A program made the translations under genes and the position numbers. The notes beneath the pieces were generated by a model that worked only from the letters and a program-made list of their open reading frames with translations, was not told the DNA's origin and made no database searches. Positions 1-5,404 of a DNA stretch of 7,118 nucleotides are shown piece by piece; position 1 is the stretch's first letter, and every line of letters begins with the position of its first letter. The DNA is taken from contig CAJKXG010000064.1 of the NCBI GenBank assembly GCA_905203795.1, positions 1 to 7,118 of the forward strand, given 5' to 3'. The DNA is from an uncultured Oscillospiraceae bacterium (GTDB lineage Bacteria > Bacillota > Clostridia > Oscillospirales > Acutalibacteraceae).

Positions 1-1544
1 ACGCCCCTGCCGACGACGATTTTCACAGCGATACCAATAGACAGGTCGCCGGTGTCGAGGAAGCGGATGTGCTCAAGACAGACGGTCGCTACCTCTATAT
101 CCTGCGGGATGCCGATCTGAAGATTCTCCGTGCCGACGGCACGGATACCGCTGTCGTGTCAACGATCAATTGCACCTTGTTTGACGGAAAACCCCAGAAT
201 GGATTTCTCTCGCCGTTGGAATTTTATCTGCGGGGCGATCGTCTGGTCGTGATCGTCCGCTATTCGCCGTATGGGTTGTCCGACGCGGATGCGTTTGATC
301 AGATCATGTCCTGTACGTATGCGCTGGTATACGACATCGCCGACCGCGCGCATCCTGTTTTGCTCGAACAATTTGCCCAAAGCGGTCAGTATATGACGTC
401 CCGCATGATCGGGGATATGCTGTACACCGTTTCCCGTTACACGGTATTGGCGGATCGGCTGGAGGAAGAGCGGGGGACGACCTATGTGCCGCAGATCTCC
501 GGAGGCGGGAAGGACGGTGCGATGGCGGCGGCGGATATTTGTCTGCCGGAAACACCGCCGAACAAGGAATATACGGTGATCACAGCGGTGACGATACAGG
601 GGCAGCCCGCGCGCGTGTCGCAAAAAGCGACCTTTCACCATACGGAAACGGTCTATGTCAACCAAGAGCACATGCTGCTCGCGTCTCCGCGCTGCGAGGA
701 GACGGGCGAGGGGGGCGCACGGTCTTTGCACACGTATACCGATCTGCAATTGTTCCGATTGCAGGACGGGCAGCTCACCGCCGCGGCGACTGCCGAAATC
801 GAGGGGAGACTGCTCAATCAATTCTCCGTCGATGAATACGAGAATCATTTCCGTTTGGCAGTTCACCGTTACTCCGACGAAACGGTCGATGGGGATTTCA
901 GCTCCCACAGCGACACAGCGGTGTATGTGCTGGACGATGACCTGCGCTTGACGGGCAGTTTGACCGGCATTGCCGCGGGAGAATCGATGCAGTCCGCCCG
1001 CTTCGACGGCGGGATCGGGTATCTCGTGACGTTTTTGCGGACCGATCCGCTGTTCACGGTCGATCTGTCCGATCCGACCGCCCCGAAGCTGCTCGGCGAA
1101 CTGAAAATCCCCGGGTTTTCGGAATATCTGCATCCGTTCGGCGACGGTTTGCTGTTTGGGTTGGGAAGAGCGGCGAACGAGGACGGACGGGTGACGGGGA
1201 TGAAATTGTCGATGTTCGATGTATCGGACAAGGCGCACGTGACCGAGATCGCGACAGAGGAGATGCCGGACACGGATTCGGAAGCGTCGTATAACCACAA
1301 GGCGATCGTCATATCCGTGGAGCGGGGACTGATCGCATTCCCCGATTCGCAGGGGTATCGCCTCTATCACTATGACGCCGAAGAGGGCTTCCGTTTGCAG
1401 GTGAAGGTGACGATCGCAAACGCCTGGGAGCAGCAGCTTCGCGGCGCGTATATCGGGGACAGTTTTTACGTGTGCGGATCGGATGCAATCACCGTTTACG
1501 ACATGGCAAAAGATGGAAAATCCGTGGAAATTCCGCTAAATTGA
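1..1544 (+). CDS. Beta-propeller domain secreted protein, 5' partial
   Basis: The reading frame is open from the window edge (first full codon at 3) to a TGA at 1542-1544, giving 513 visible residues. It starts inside the conserved entry motif of the secreted C-terminal beta-propeller family (Pfam Beta_propel, PF09826): TNRQVAGVEEADVLKTDGRY at visible residues 12-31, which resembles the family pattern TNxQVxGVDEADxxKTDGxY. The GTG at 69 lies inside this motif, so it is not the true start; the signal peptide or membrane anchor must lie upstream. The rest has repeated blade-like stretches, for example LVVIVRYSPYG, YVLDDDLRLTGSL, FTVDLSDPTAPKLLGELKIPGFSEYLHPFGDG (read in part) and a closing blade YIGDSFYVCGSDAITVYDM, so the C-terminus looks complete. 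Members are extracytoplasmic, often lipoproteins, with no established biochemical role. The gap of 72 nt and a separate promoter suggest it is not in an operon with the symporter that follows. Confidence 0.85.
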   Translation, partial: APADDDFHSDTNRQVAGVEEADVLKTDGRYLYILRDADLKILRADGTDTAVVSTINCTLFDGKPQNGFLSPLEFYLRGDRLVVIVRYSPYGLSDADAFDQIMSCTYALVYDIADRAHPVLLEQFAQSGQYMTSRMIGDMLYTVSRYTVLADRLEEERGTTYVPQISGGGKDGAMAAADICLPETPPNKEYTVITAVTIQGQPARVSQKATFHHTETVYVNQEHMLLASPRCEETGEGGARSLHTYTDLQLFRLQDGQLTAAATAEIEGRLLNQFSVDEYENHFRLAVHRYSDETVDGDFSSHSDTAVYVLDDDLRLTGSLTGIAAGESMQSARFDGGIGYLVTFLRTDPLFTVDLSDPTAPKLLGELKIPGFSEYLHPFGDGLLFGLGRAANEDGRVTGMKLSMFDVSDKAHVTEIATEEMPDTDSEASYNHKAIVISVERGLIAFPDSQGYRLYHYDAEEGFRLQVKVTIANAWEQQLRGAYIGDSFYVCGSDAITVYDMAKDGKSVEIPLN

Positions 1545-1564
1545 CAGAATTTATGAAAAATCCC

Positions 1565-1593
1565 TTTACTTCTCGGGAAATTTCCTGTATACT
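1565..1593 (+). promoter_or_regulatory. Sigma-A-type promoter for the symporter gene
   Basis: TTTACT at 1565-1570 and TATACT at 1588-1593 are separated by exactly 17 nt. They lie in the short gap between the beta-propeller stop and the symporter start. Transcription would begin near 1600, leaving a leader of only about 17 nt that is mostly ribosome site. This is a prediction from consensus match and position. Confidence 0.55.
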
Positions 1594-1616
1594 GTTTCCT
1601 ATTAGGAGGGATTTTT

Positions 1617-3170
1617 GTGGAGATTTTTATCACCATGGCGATTTACATGCTGGTTGTCATCGGCATCGGCGTGTTCTTTGCCAAACGATCGCAGGCCAAC
1701 ACCGAGAACTATTTCCTCGGCGGGCGGTCGCTCGGCCCGTGGGTCGCGGCCATGAGCGCGGAAGCCTCGGATATGAGCGGCTGGCTGCTGATGGGTCTGC
1801 CGGGCGTGGCGTTTTGGTGCGGCATGTCCGACGCCATGTGGACGGCGGTCGGTCTGGCGCTCGGTACATACATTAACTGGCTGCTGGTGGCACGGCGGCT
1901 GCACAACTATTCCATCGTGTCGGGCGACGCGATCACCGTGCCGGATTTTCTCAGCAACCGCTTCCACGAGAAAAAGAAAGTGATCCTCAGCCTGGCGGCG
2001 CTGTTTATTCTGGTGTTCTTCACCGTGTATGCCGCCAGTTGCTTCGTCACCTGCGGCAAGCTGTTCGGTACGCTGTTTAATCTGCCGTATCACTGGATGA
2101 TGCTGGCGGGCGCGGCGTTCGTGGTGATCTACACGTTCCTCGGCGGCTTCCTCGCCGAAAGCGCGTCGGATTTCATGCAGTCGGTCGTCATGATCTGCGC
2201 GCTGGTCGCGGTGGTGGGCTTCGGCTTATACCATGCGGGCGGTATCGGCGCCGTGATCGAAAACGCCAAGTCGATTCCCGGTTTCTTCTCGGCGACCTCC
2301 ATCGCGTCGCCCACGGTGAACGAAGCCGGTACGCAGCTCGTTGAGGGCGGCAAAGCGGTGTTTGGCGAAGCGGGCAATTACGGGCTGCTGACCATCATTT
2401 CCACGCTATCGTGGGGTCTCGGATACTTCGGTATGCCGCAGGTGTTGCTGCGCTTTATGGCGATCCGCCGCGGCAGCGAACTGAAGCGTTCCCGCCGTAT
2501 CGCCACCGTGTGGTGTGTGGTCTCGCTGACGGCGGCTGTGCTGATCGGTCTGATCGGTCGGCAGTTGTTTGGCACGCACCCGGAACTGCTGTCCAAGAGC
2601 GGTGCGGAAAATGTGCTGATCGTGTTGGCGACTTCGTGGTTCCCGCCGGTGTTTGCGGGTATCGTGATGGCGGGTATTCTCGCCGCCACCATCAGCTCTT
2701 CGGATTCCTATCTGCTGATCGCCGCGTCCGCGTTTGCCAAGAATCTGTACGGCGGCATATTCCGCAAAAAGGCGTCGGATAAAGAAGTGATGTGGGTCTC
2801 GCGCATTGTGTTGATCCTGATTGCCGTCATTGGCGCGGTGATCGCGTGGGACGAAGAAAGCGTGATCTTCAAGGTGGTGTCCTTCGCATGGGCGGGCTTC
2901 GGCGCGACGTTTGGTCCGATCGTGCTGTTCTCGCTGTTCTGGAAACGCACCACGCGCGCGGGCGCAGTCGCCGGTATGGTGACGGGCGGCTGCATGGTGT
3001 TCATCTGGAACTTGCTGGTGCGCCCGCTCGGCGGTTTGTTCGATATCTACGAGCTGTTCCCGGCGTTTGTGCTGTCCTCTCTCGCGATTGTCGTGGTGTC
3101 GCTGTTGACGCCTGCGCCGTCCGAGGAGATTTGCAAGGAATTTGAAGCCGCAAAAGCCTATCAGGATTGA
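1617..3170 (+). CDS. putP: Sodium/solute symporter, PutP (proline) type
   Basis: This is a 517-residue integral membrane protein of the solute:sodium symporter family (SSS), close to the roughly 500 residues of proline permeases. It should import proline or a related solute with Na+ across the cytoplasmic membrane. The first membrane segment covers about residues 3-22, followed by ENYFLGGRSLGPW (30-42). SDMSGWLLMGLPG at 51-63 is the PutP TM2 sodium/substrate motif. ILAATISSSDSYLL (354-367) is the TM8 motif: S360 and S361 align with E. coli PutP Ser340 and Thr341, so one Na+ ligand is conservatively changed to Ser. Many hydrophobic helices and short charged loops follow, ending in a soluble tail. 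The GTG start is chosen because AGGAGG at 1604-1609 precedes it by 7 nt. The family is secure; proline as substrate is inferred from the PutP-like TM2 motif, and related symporters carry other solutes. The gene faces the AT-rich insert tail to tail. Confidence 0.88.
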   Translation: MEIFITMAIYMLVVIGIGVFFAKRSQANTENYFLGGRSLGPWVAAMSAEASDMSGWLLMGLPGVAFWCGMSDAMWTAVGLALGTYINWLLVARRLHNYSIVSGDAITVPDFLSNRFHEKKKVILSLAALFILVFFTVYAASCFVTCGKLFGTLFNLPYHWMMLAGAAFVVIYTFLGGFLAESASDFMQSVVMICALVAVVGFGLYHAGGIGAVIENAKSIPGFFSATSIASPTVNEAGTQLVEGGKAVFGEAGNYGLLTIISTLSWGLGYFGMPQVLLRFMAIRRGSELKRSRRIATVWCVVSLTAAVLIGLIGRQLFGTHPELLSKSGAENVLIVLATSWFPPVFAGIVMAGILAATISSSDSYLLIAASAFAKNLYGGIFRKKASDKEVMWVSRIVLILIAVIGAVIAWDEESVIFKVVSFAWAGFGATFGPIVLFSLFWKRTTRAGAVAGMVTGGCMVFIWNLLVRPLGGLFDIYELFPAFVLSSLAIVVVSLLTPAPSEEICKEFEAAKAYQD

Positions 3171-3235
3171 TACATACACATAAAAACCGTCCTCTGCCGT
3201 ATTGGACTATGCCAAAAACCACACATTGAAACAAG

Positions 3236-3275
3236 CGACCCCCTGTTGTAGAATAAAAACTACAACAGGGGGTCG
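3236..3275. repeat. Perfect 16-bp inverted repeat between convergent genes
   Basis: Arms CGACCCCCTGTTGTAG (3236-3251) and CTACAACAGGGGGTCG (3260-3275) pair without mismatch around an 8-nt A-rich loop. The hairpin sits 65 nt past the symporter stop and 64 nt past the toxin stop on the other strand, so it could end transcription from both sides. No T-run follows on either strand, so it is not a classical intrinsic terminator. A weaker near-copy of the outer arm, GGGGTCACTT at 3303-3312, pairs 9 of 10 with AAGCGACCCC at 3233-3242. Confidence 0.6.
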
Positions 3276-3288
3276 TCACATATCAAGA
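3275..3288 (+). repeat. Left copy of imperfect inverted repeat bracketing the AT-rich insert
   Basis: GTCACATATCAAGA read inward from the left matches GTCACATAGTCAAGA read inward from the right (minus strand, 5404-5390), differing by a single inserted base. The pair encloses the toxin-antitoxin module and the gene-poor stretch. No target duplication is visible. Confidence 0.35.
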
Positions 3289-3339
3289 AGTTATGTAAAA
3301 GTGGGGTCACTTCATCGGCTGATTGCTGTTATTTTGGTC

Positions 3340-4074
3340 TTAACGTTCAAGATATCGCTTCTTCTCTTTTGGAAGTATGTCCTTGATATATGCCTTTACT
3401 GTACGGTATACTTCATCAAACGGCGGCTTATCCACATCACCCGTAAAACGGAACTTTTCATAAGAGTGCCTTAAATCATCCGATCTGTGAAGAAAACCAT
3501 GAAAGGCATCTAAGGTTTTACCGCTTCTTTTAAGTGTTTCAACAATGTTGGCGCTGTTAAATTCTAATACCTTTGAAATATAATACAGATCAACAACATC
3601 TTTGATTCTTCGAAATACCTTATCAGTAGATATGACGGAGACTTTATCGGCAATCATCTGCGACGGCGCTACGCCGCAAAACCGAAAACCCTCAATCTCA
3701 TATATTTTTGTCGGGTAAACAGGTCGGTTTACATCAACATCCATTGTGAAAAGAATTTCATCGGTAGAAGTATCTTTAAGTTCAAATCCTGCTGAACGTC
3801 CTTCTCCGTACATTCTGTAAATGCCGACTTGCAAGGCGATATCGCTTTTGTCAATTGCTTTTTGTAATGATTCAACCATCTGCTCGGCTGACGGTGGGGT
3901 ATCGGAATACCAGTTGGCATCAATATCTACGGTATGGCGTGTTTCTTCTGAGAATCCTGCCTCAAGCAAACAGGCTTTTAATACCATAGAACCCTTGAAG
4001 TTAATCGGAATACCGCTGTCATATATGGATTTCATTACTTGATACATCAATTTTTCTTCCGCTGTAATATCCAT
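3340..4074 (-). CDS. AbiEii/AbiGii-type nucleotidyltransferase toxin
   Basis: The 244-residue protein matches the AbiEii (PF08843, MenT-like) nucleotidyltransferase family, the toxin of type IV-like AbiE systems, which arrest growth; some MenT members add nucleotides to tRNA ends. Visible motifs in order are: FKGSMVLKACLLEAG at 26-40 with the GS of the nucleotide-binding loop; RHTVDID at 46-52, whose D50 and D52 should be the metal-binding acidic pair; MDVDV at 111-115, a likely further strand acid; APSQMIADKVSV at 136-147 with the conserved K144; and RRIKDVVDLYYI at 155-166 with D159 and D162. All key positions appear intact, so the enzyme looks active. The ATG start has a GAGGTGA ribosome site about 7 nt upstream and lies 13 nt after the antitoxin stop, so the two are co-transcribed and probably coupled. 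At 244 residues it is at the short end for the family. Codon and base use is AT-rich, unlike the flanking genes, which suggests horizontal acquisition. Confidence 0.85.
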   Translation of the reverse strand: MDITAEEKLMYQVMKSIYDSGIPINFKGSMVLKACLLEAGFSEETRHTVDIDANWYSDTPPSAEQMVESLQKAIDKSDIALQVGIYRMYGEGRSAGFELKDTSTDEILFTMDVDVNRPVYPTKIYEIEGFRFCGVAPSQMIADKVSVISTDKVFRRIKDVVDLYYISKVLEFNSANIVETLKRSGKTLDAFHGFLHRSDDLRHSYEKFRFTGDVDKPPFDEVYRTVKAYIKDILPKEKKRYLER

Positions 4075-4087
4075 ATAAATTCACCTC

Positions 4088-4456
4088 TCAATCTTCATAA
4101 TAGACTATCGCTTCCTTCGCAAGCTTTTCAAATCTTTCCTGATATTCGGGGGATACGGATATACCTTCAAAGCTGTCGCCGTTAGCAAAATAGTATCGGC
4201 TGAGTGCTTCTGTAATGCCTTGCATATCCAGAATTGATTCATTTGCAAAGGCGTCGGACAATGTTCTGTTGAAGTCAGTAAAATTAAGTCCATTATTGTT
4301 TTTAACATAGTGTGGACTGATTTGATTTCCGAGCACAACCACACCGTTAAATCGGGCAACAGAGTCATTTCCGTAAACCCAAACAAGAAACTCGTCACTG
4401 CGTCCGCCAAAGGTGCCCTGGCACATAAGCGCCTCATCCAAAGCAAAAATAATCAC
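4088..4456 (-). CDS. AbiEi-like antitoxin C-terminal half, out of frame with its HTH domain
   Basis: This frame encodes about 120 residues beginning near FALDEALMCQGTFGGRSDEF and ending at TGA 4088-4090. The segment GLNFTDFNRTLSDAFANES, followed by DMQGITEALSRYYF, resembles the C-terminal AbiEi pattern in which a 'xxERTLxD' helix precedes an '(G)xxEAxxxY' helix. That resemblance and the position directly before an AbiEii toxin suggest the antitoxin effector half; this is inference. The frame overlaps the HTH frame by 23 nt. Dropping one T from the T5 run at 4448-4452 joins the two as AVRDYF-ALDEALM, giving one protein of about 210 residues. If it is a separate gene, it would have to start at the GTG at 4454-4456, which has only a weak AAGG upstream and lies inside the HTH gene. 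The toxin follows after 13 nt. Possible explanations are a disabled antitoxin, a sequencing indel, +1 recoding, or a genuine two-gene arrangement. Confidence 0.65.
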   Translation of the reverse strand: MIIFALDEALMCQGTFGGRSDEFLVWVYGNDSVARFNGVVVLGNQISPHYVKNNNGLNFTDFNRTLSDAFANESILDMQGITEALSRYYFANGDSFEGISVSPEYQERFEKLAKEAIVYYED

Positions 4457-4721
4457 GAACCGCCTTAAGCCAAGAAATTGCTCCTACATAGTTGCTTCTC
4501 TTAGGAAGGTCTTTCTTTTGTGGATTGTACTTCGGCAAAGTTGTTGTTTTGCGGTTAACCAAGTCCTTCTTCACTTGGCTTTCCAATAAATTAATTATAT
4601 ACTCCGGCGGTTTACGCACACCGGTTTCCCAGTTCTGAATTGTGCGAAAGGGAATATGATACCGTGCGGCAAATTCGCTTTGGGTATCCCCTAACTGTGA
4701 TCGCATTCCACGAATATCCAT
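4434..4721 (-). CDS. XRE-family helix-turn-helix protein, N-terminal half of the antitoxin
   Basis: Ninety-five residues starting MDIRGMRSQLGDTQSEF. The HTH reads GDTQSEFAARYHIPFRTIQNWETGVRKPP (residues about 11-39, read in part), a typical Cro/XRE fold with the recognition helix around IPFRTIQNWETG. A basic linker (KKDLVNRKTTTLPKYNPQKK) follows, then a segment AISWLKAVRDYF just before the TGA at 4434-4436. The ATG at 4719-4721 is chosen because an AGGTGA site (4727-4732) lies 5 nt upstream. A longer GTG start at 4748 would begin inside the promoter. It is the first gene of the minus-strand toxin-antitoxin operon. It very probably binds the 19-nt palindrome that overlaps the promoter, giving autorepression. 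The abrupt end, and its smooth joining to the next frame across a T5 run, suggest it is the N-terminal part of a larger antitoxin. Canonical AbiEi antitoxins use a winged helix here, so an XRE domain is notable. Confidence 0.8.
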   Translation of the reverse strand: MDIRGMRSQLGDTQSEFAARYHIPFRTIQNWETGVRKPPEYIINLLESQVKKDLVNRKTTTLPKYNPQKKDLPKRSNYVGAISWLKAVRDYFCFG

Positions 4722-4726
4722 ATCTA

Positions 4727-4733
4727 TCACCTC
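4727..4733 (-). promoter_or_regulatory. Ribosome binding site fixing the HTH start
   Basis: GAGGTGA on the minus strand, 5 nt before the ATG at 4719-4721. It decides for this ATG over an in-frame GTG at 4746-4748, which overlaps the promoter spacer. Confidence 0.7.
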
Positions 4734-4739
4734 ACTTGT

Positions 4740-4768
4740 ATTATACACTCAATGAGTGTATTTGTCAA
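4740..4768 (-). promoter_or_regulatory. Consensus sigma-A promoter of the toxin-antitoxin operon
   Basis: On the minus strand TTGACA (4763-4768) and TATAAT (4740-4745) are both perfect consensus hexamers with a 17-nt spacer (4746-4762). Transcription should start near 4733, only about 12 nt before the ATG at 4721, so the leader consists essentially of the ribosome site. Such a strong promoter would need repression, which the overlapping palindrome can provide. Confidence 0.85.
4743..4761. promoter_or_regulatory. 19-nt palindromic operator overlapping the spacer and -10
   Basis: ATACACTCAATGAGTGTAT is a perfect 9+1+9 palindrome. It covers most of the spacer and four bases of the -10 element of the toxin-antitoxin promoter. 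Its size and symmetry fit a dimeric XRE repressor, and binding would block RNA polymerase. The likely ligand is the HTH protein encoded immediately downstream. The palindrome is seen directly; its use as an operator is inferred. Confidence 0.75.
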
Positions 4769-4815
4769 TTGATTTTCAAGAAAAGAGTCTTAGGGGAAGT
4801 ATTCTCCCAAAGAGC

Positions 4816-4834
4816 AATCGGCAAACTGCCGATT
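4816..4834. repeat. Hairpin, 8-bp stem, 3-nt loop
   Basis: AATCGGCA (4816-4823) and TGCCGATT (4827-4834) pair perfectly around AAC. It is the first of two neighbouring hairpins upstream of the toxin-antitoxin promoter. No T-run follows on either strand. Confidence 0.5.
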
Positions 4835-4841
4835 ATGAGTC

Positions 4842-4862
4842 GGAACTTGCCGTACAAGTTCC
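4842..4862. repeat. Hairpin, 8-bp stem, 5-nt loop
   Basis: GGAACTTG (4842-4849) and CAAGTTCC (4855-4862) pair perfectly around CCGTA. It is only 7 nt from the preceding hairpin, so the two form a tandem stem-loop unit of unknown role. Confidence 0.5.
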
Positions 4863-5073
4863 CTGCTTATTATAATGAGACACACCCGGTAGGGCATAAA
4901 AGAAGCGGCTCTCAGGCACCGTGATTTCAGCGCATGTCTTCGCTGTACAGTACCGAAAACCGCTTTACGATGCTTTTTAAAAGTCTACATCGATTTGTAT
5001 AATAAGTTACACAATCATGTAAAATTGAAGGAACCGGTGAGAGTACAGACCAGAGTCAGAATACAAAAGGACG

Positions 5074-5117
5074 CAGTATCAGTATTAATGACTTCAATCG
5101 TTCGATTTCTGATACTG
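5074..5117. repeat. Nested inverted repeat with CAGTATCAG arms
   Basis: CAGTATCAG (5074-5082) pairs with CTGATACTG (5109-5117). Within the loop AATCG (5096-5100) pairs with CGATT (5103-5107). The arm sequence CAGTATCAG occurs again in direct orientation at 5340-5348. Confidence 0.4.
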
Positions 5118-5261
5118 TTAATTCGCTGTACGCGTTCCATTTGGTCTTTTGCAGTGATACCCTCATATTCCGCTAACCAATTGCAGGAAGATTTACTGGC
5201 GGATCAGATCACAATTAAAAAGTTTTATGACCCGTTTACGGGTGAGCCGGTGAACAACGGC

Positions 5262-5291
5262 AAAAAATAAGCCGCCCCTTTAGGGGCAGCT
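5262..5291 (-). terminator. Intrinsic terminator downstream of the AraC-family gene
   Basis: On the minus strand AGCTGCCCCT (5291-5282) pairs with AGGGGCGGCT (5279-5270): a 10-bp stem with one wobble and a 2-nt loop, followed by TATTTTTT (5269-5262). It lies about 105 nt past the AraC stop and should end that transcript before the insert. Confidence 0.75.
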
Positions 5292-5321
5292 CGGAAACGT
5301 ATGCGGTTGGTAGACCTTTCG

Positions 5322-5394
5322 GGCGGTTGTGACCGCCGCCAGTATCAGCCCCTTATAGGGGCTGTGCAAGTCACCGGCTACGTCGGTGGTCTTG
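5322..5394. repeat. Cluster of three GC-rich hairpins
   Basis: GGCGGT/ACCGCC (5322-5327 with 5332-5337), AGCCCCT/AGGGGCT (5347-5353 with 5357-5363), and CAAG-CACCG/CGGTG-CTTG (5367-5376 with 5384-5394, small internal loop) follow one another. They lie in the 3' untranslated region of the AraC gene, before its terminator. They may form a compact 3' RNA structure or mark the end of a mobile element. Confidence 0.45.
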
Positions 5395-5404
5395 ACTATG
5401 TGAC
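5390..5404 (-). repeat. Right copy of imperfect inverted repeat bracketing the AT-rich insert
   Basis: GTCACATAGTCAAGA on the minus strand. It spans the last two sense codons and the stop of the AraC gene and then the first bases of its 3' untranslated region. The partner is at 3275-3288. Confidence 0.35.

Larger units (their letters stand above)
4769..5395. other. Gene-poor accessory stretch with hairpins and coding-like scraps
   Basis: No intact recognisable gene lies here. On the plus strand a frame ending at TAA 5268-5270 has a natural-looking tail (QLQEDLLADQITIKKFYDPF, then TGEPVNNGKK) preceded by implausible hydrophobic sequence. On the minus strand about 5186-5020 reads LAEYEGITAKDQMERVQRIN, then SIRNRTIEVINTDTASFCIL, to a stop near 5022 with no start in frame. 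Both look like ends of genes cut by rearrangement; I recognise neither. The stretch also holds two tandem hairpins at 4816-4862, a hairpin at 5074-5117, and GC-rich hairpins from 5270 to 5394. It may be the debris of a mobile element. Confidence 0.45.

Noticed and set aside
159..1370. 403-residue open frame on the minus strand
   Set aside because: It lies wholly antisense to the beta-propeller gene, is rich in Arg, Gln and His as GC-rich shadow frames are, and shows no recognisable motif.
1541..1546. TTGACA at the end of the beta-propeller gene as the symporter -35
   Set aside because: It is 41 nt from the TATACT -10, far too distant; TTTACT at 1565-1570 has the correct 17-nt spacing.
2406..3179. 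257-residue open frame on the minus strand
   Set aside because: It is the shadow of the symporter, with a composition dominated by His, Arg and Gln and no domain.
3202..3474. 90-residue open frame on the plus strand
   Set aside because: It crosses the 16-bp hairpin and the 3' end of the toxin gene, with no domain.
4105..4446. Alternative 113-residue minus-strand frame over the antitoxin C-terminal half
   Set aside because: The competing frame has the AbiEi-like helices and ends directly before the toxin; this one looks random.
4719..4748. Longer HTH protein starting at GTG 4748
   Set aside because: It would start inside the promoter spacer upstream of the expected transcript start; the ATG at 4721 has a good ribosome site.
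4640..4924. 94-residue plus-strand frame across the toxin-antitoxin promoter
   Set aside because: It is antisense to the HTH gene and its promoter/operator, with no recognisable content.
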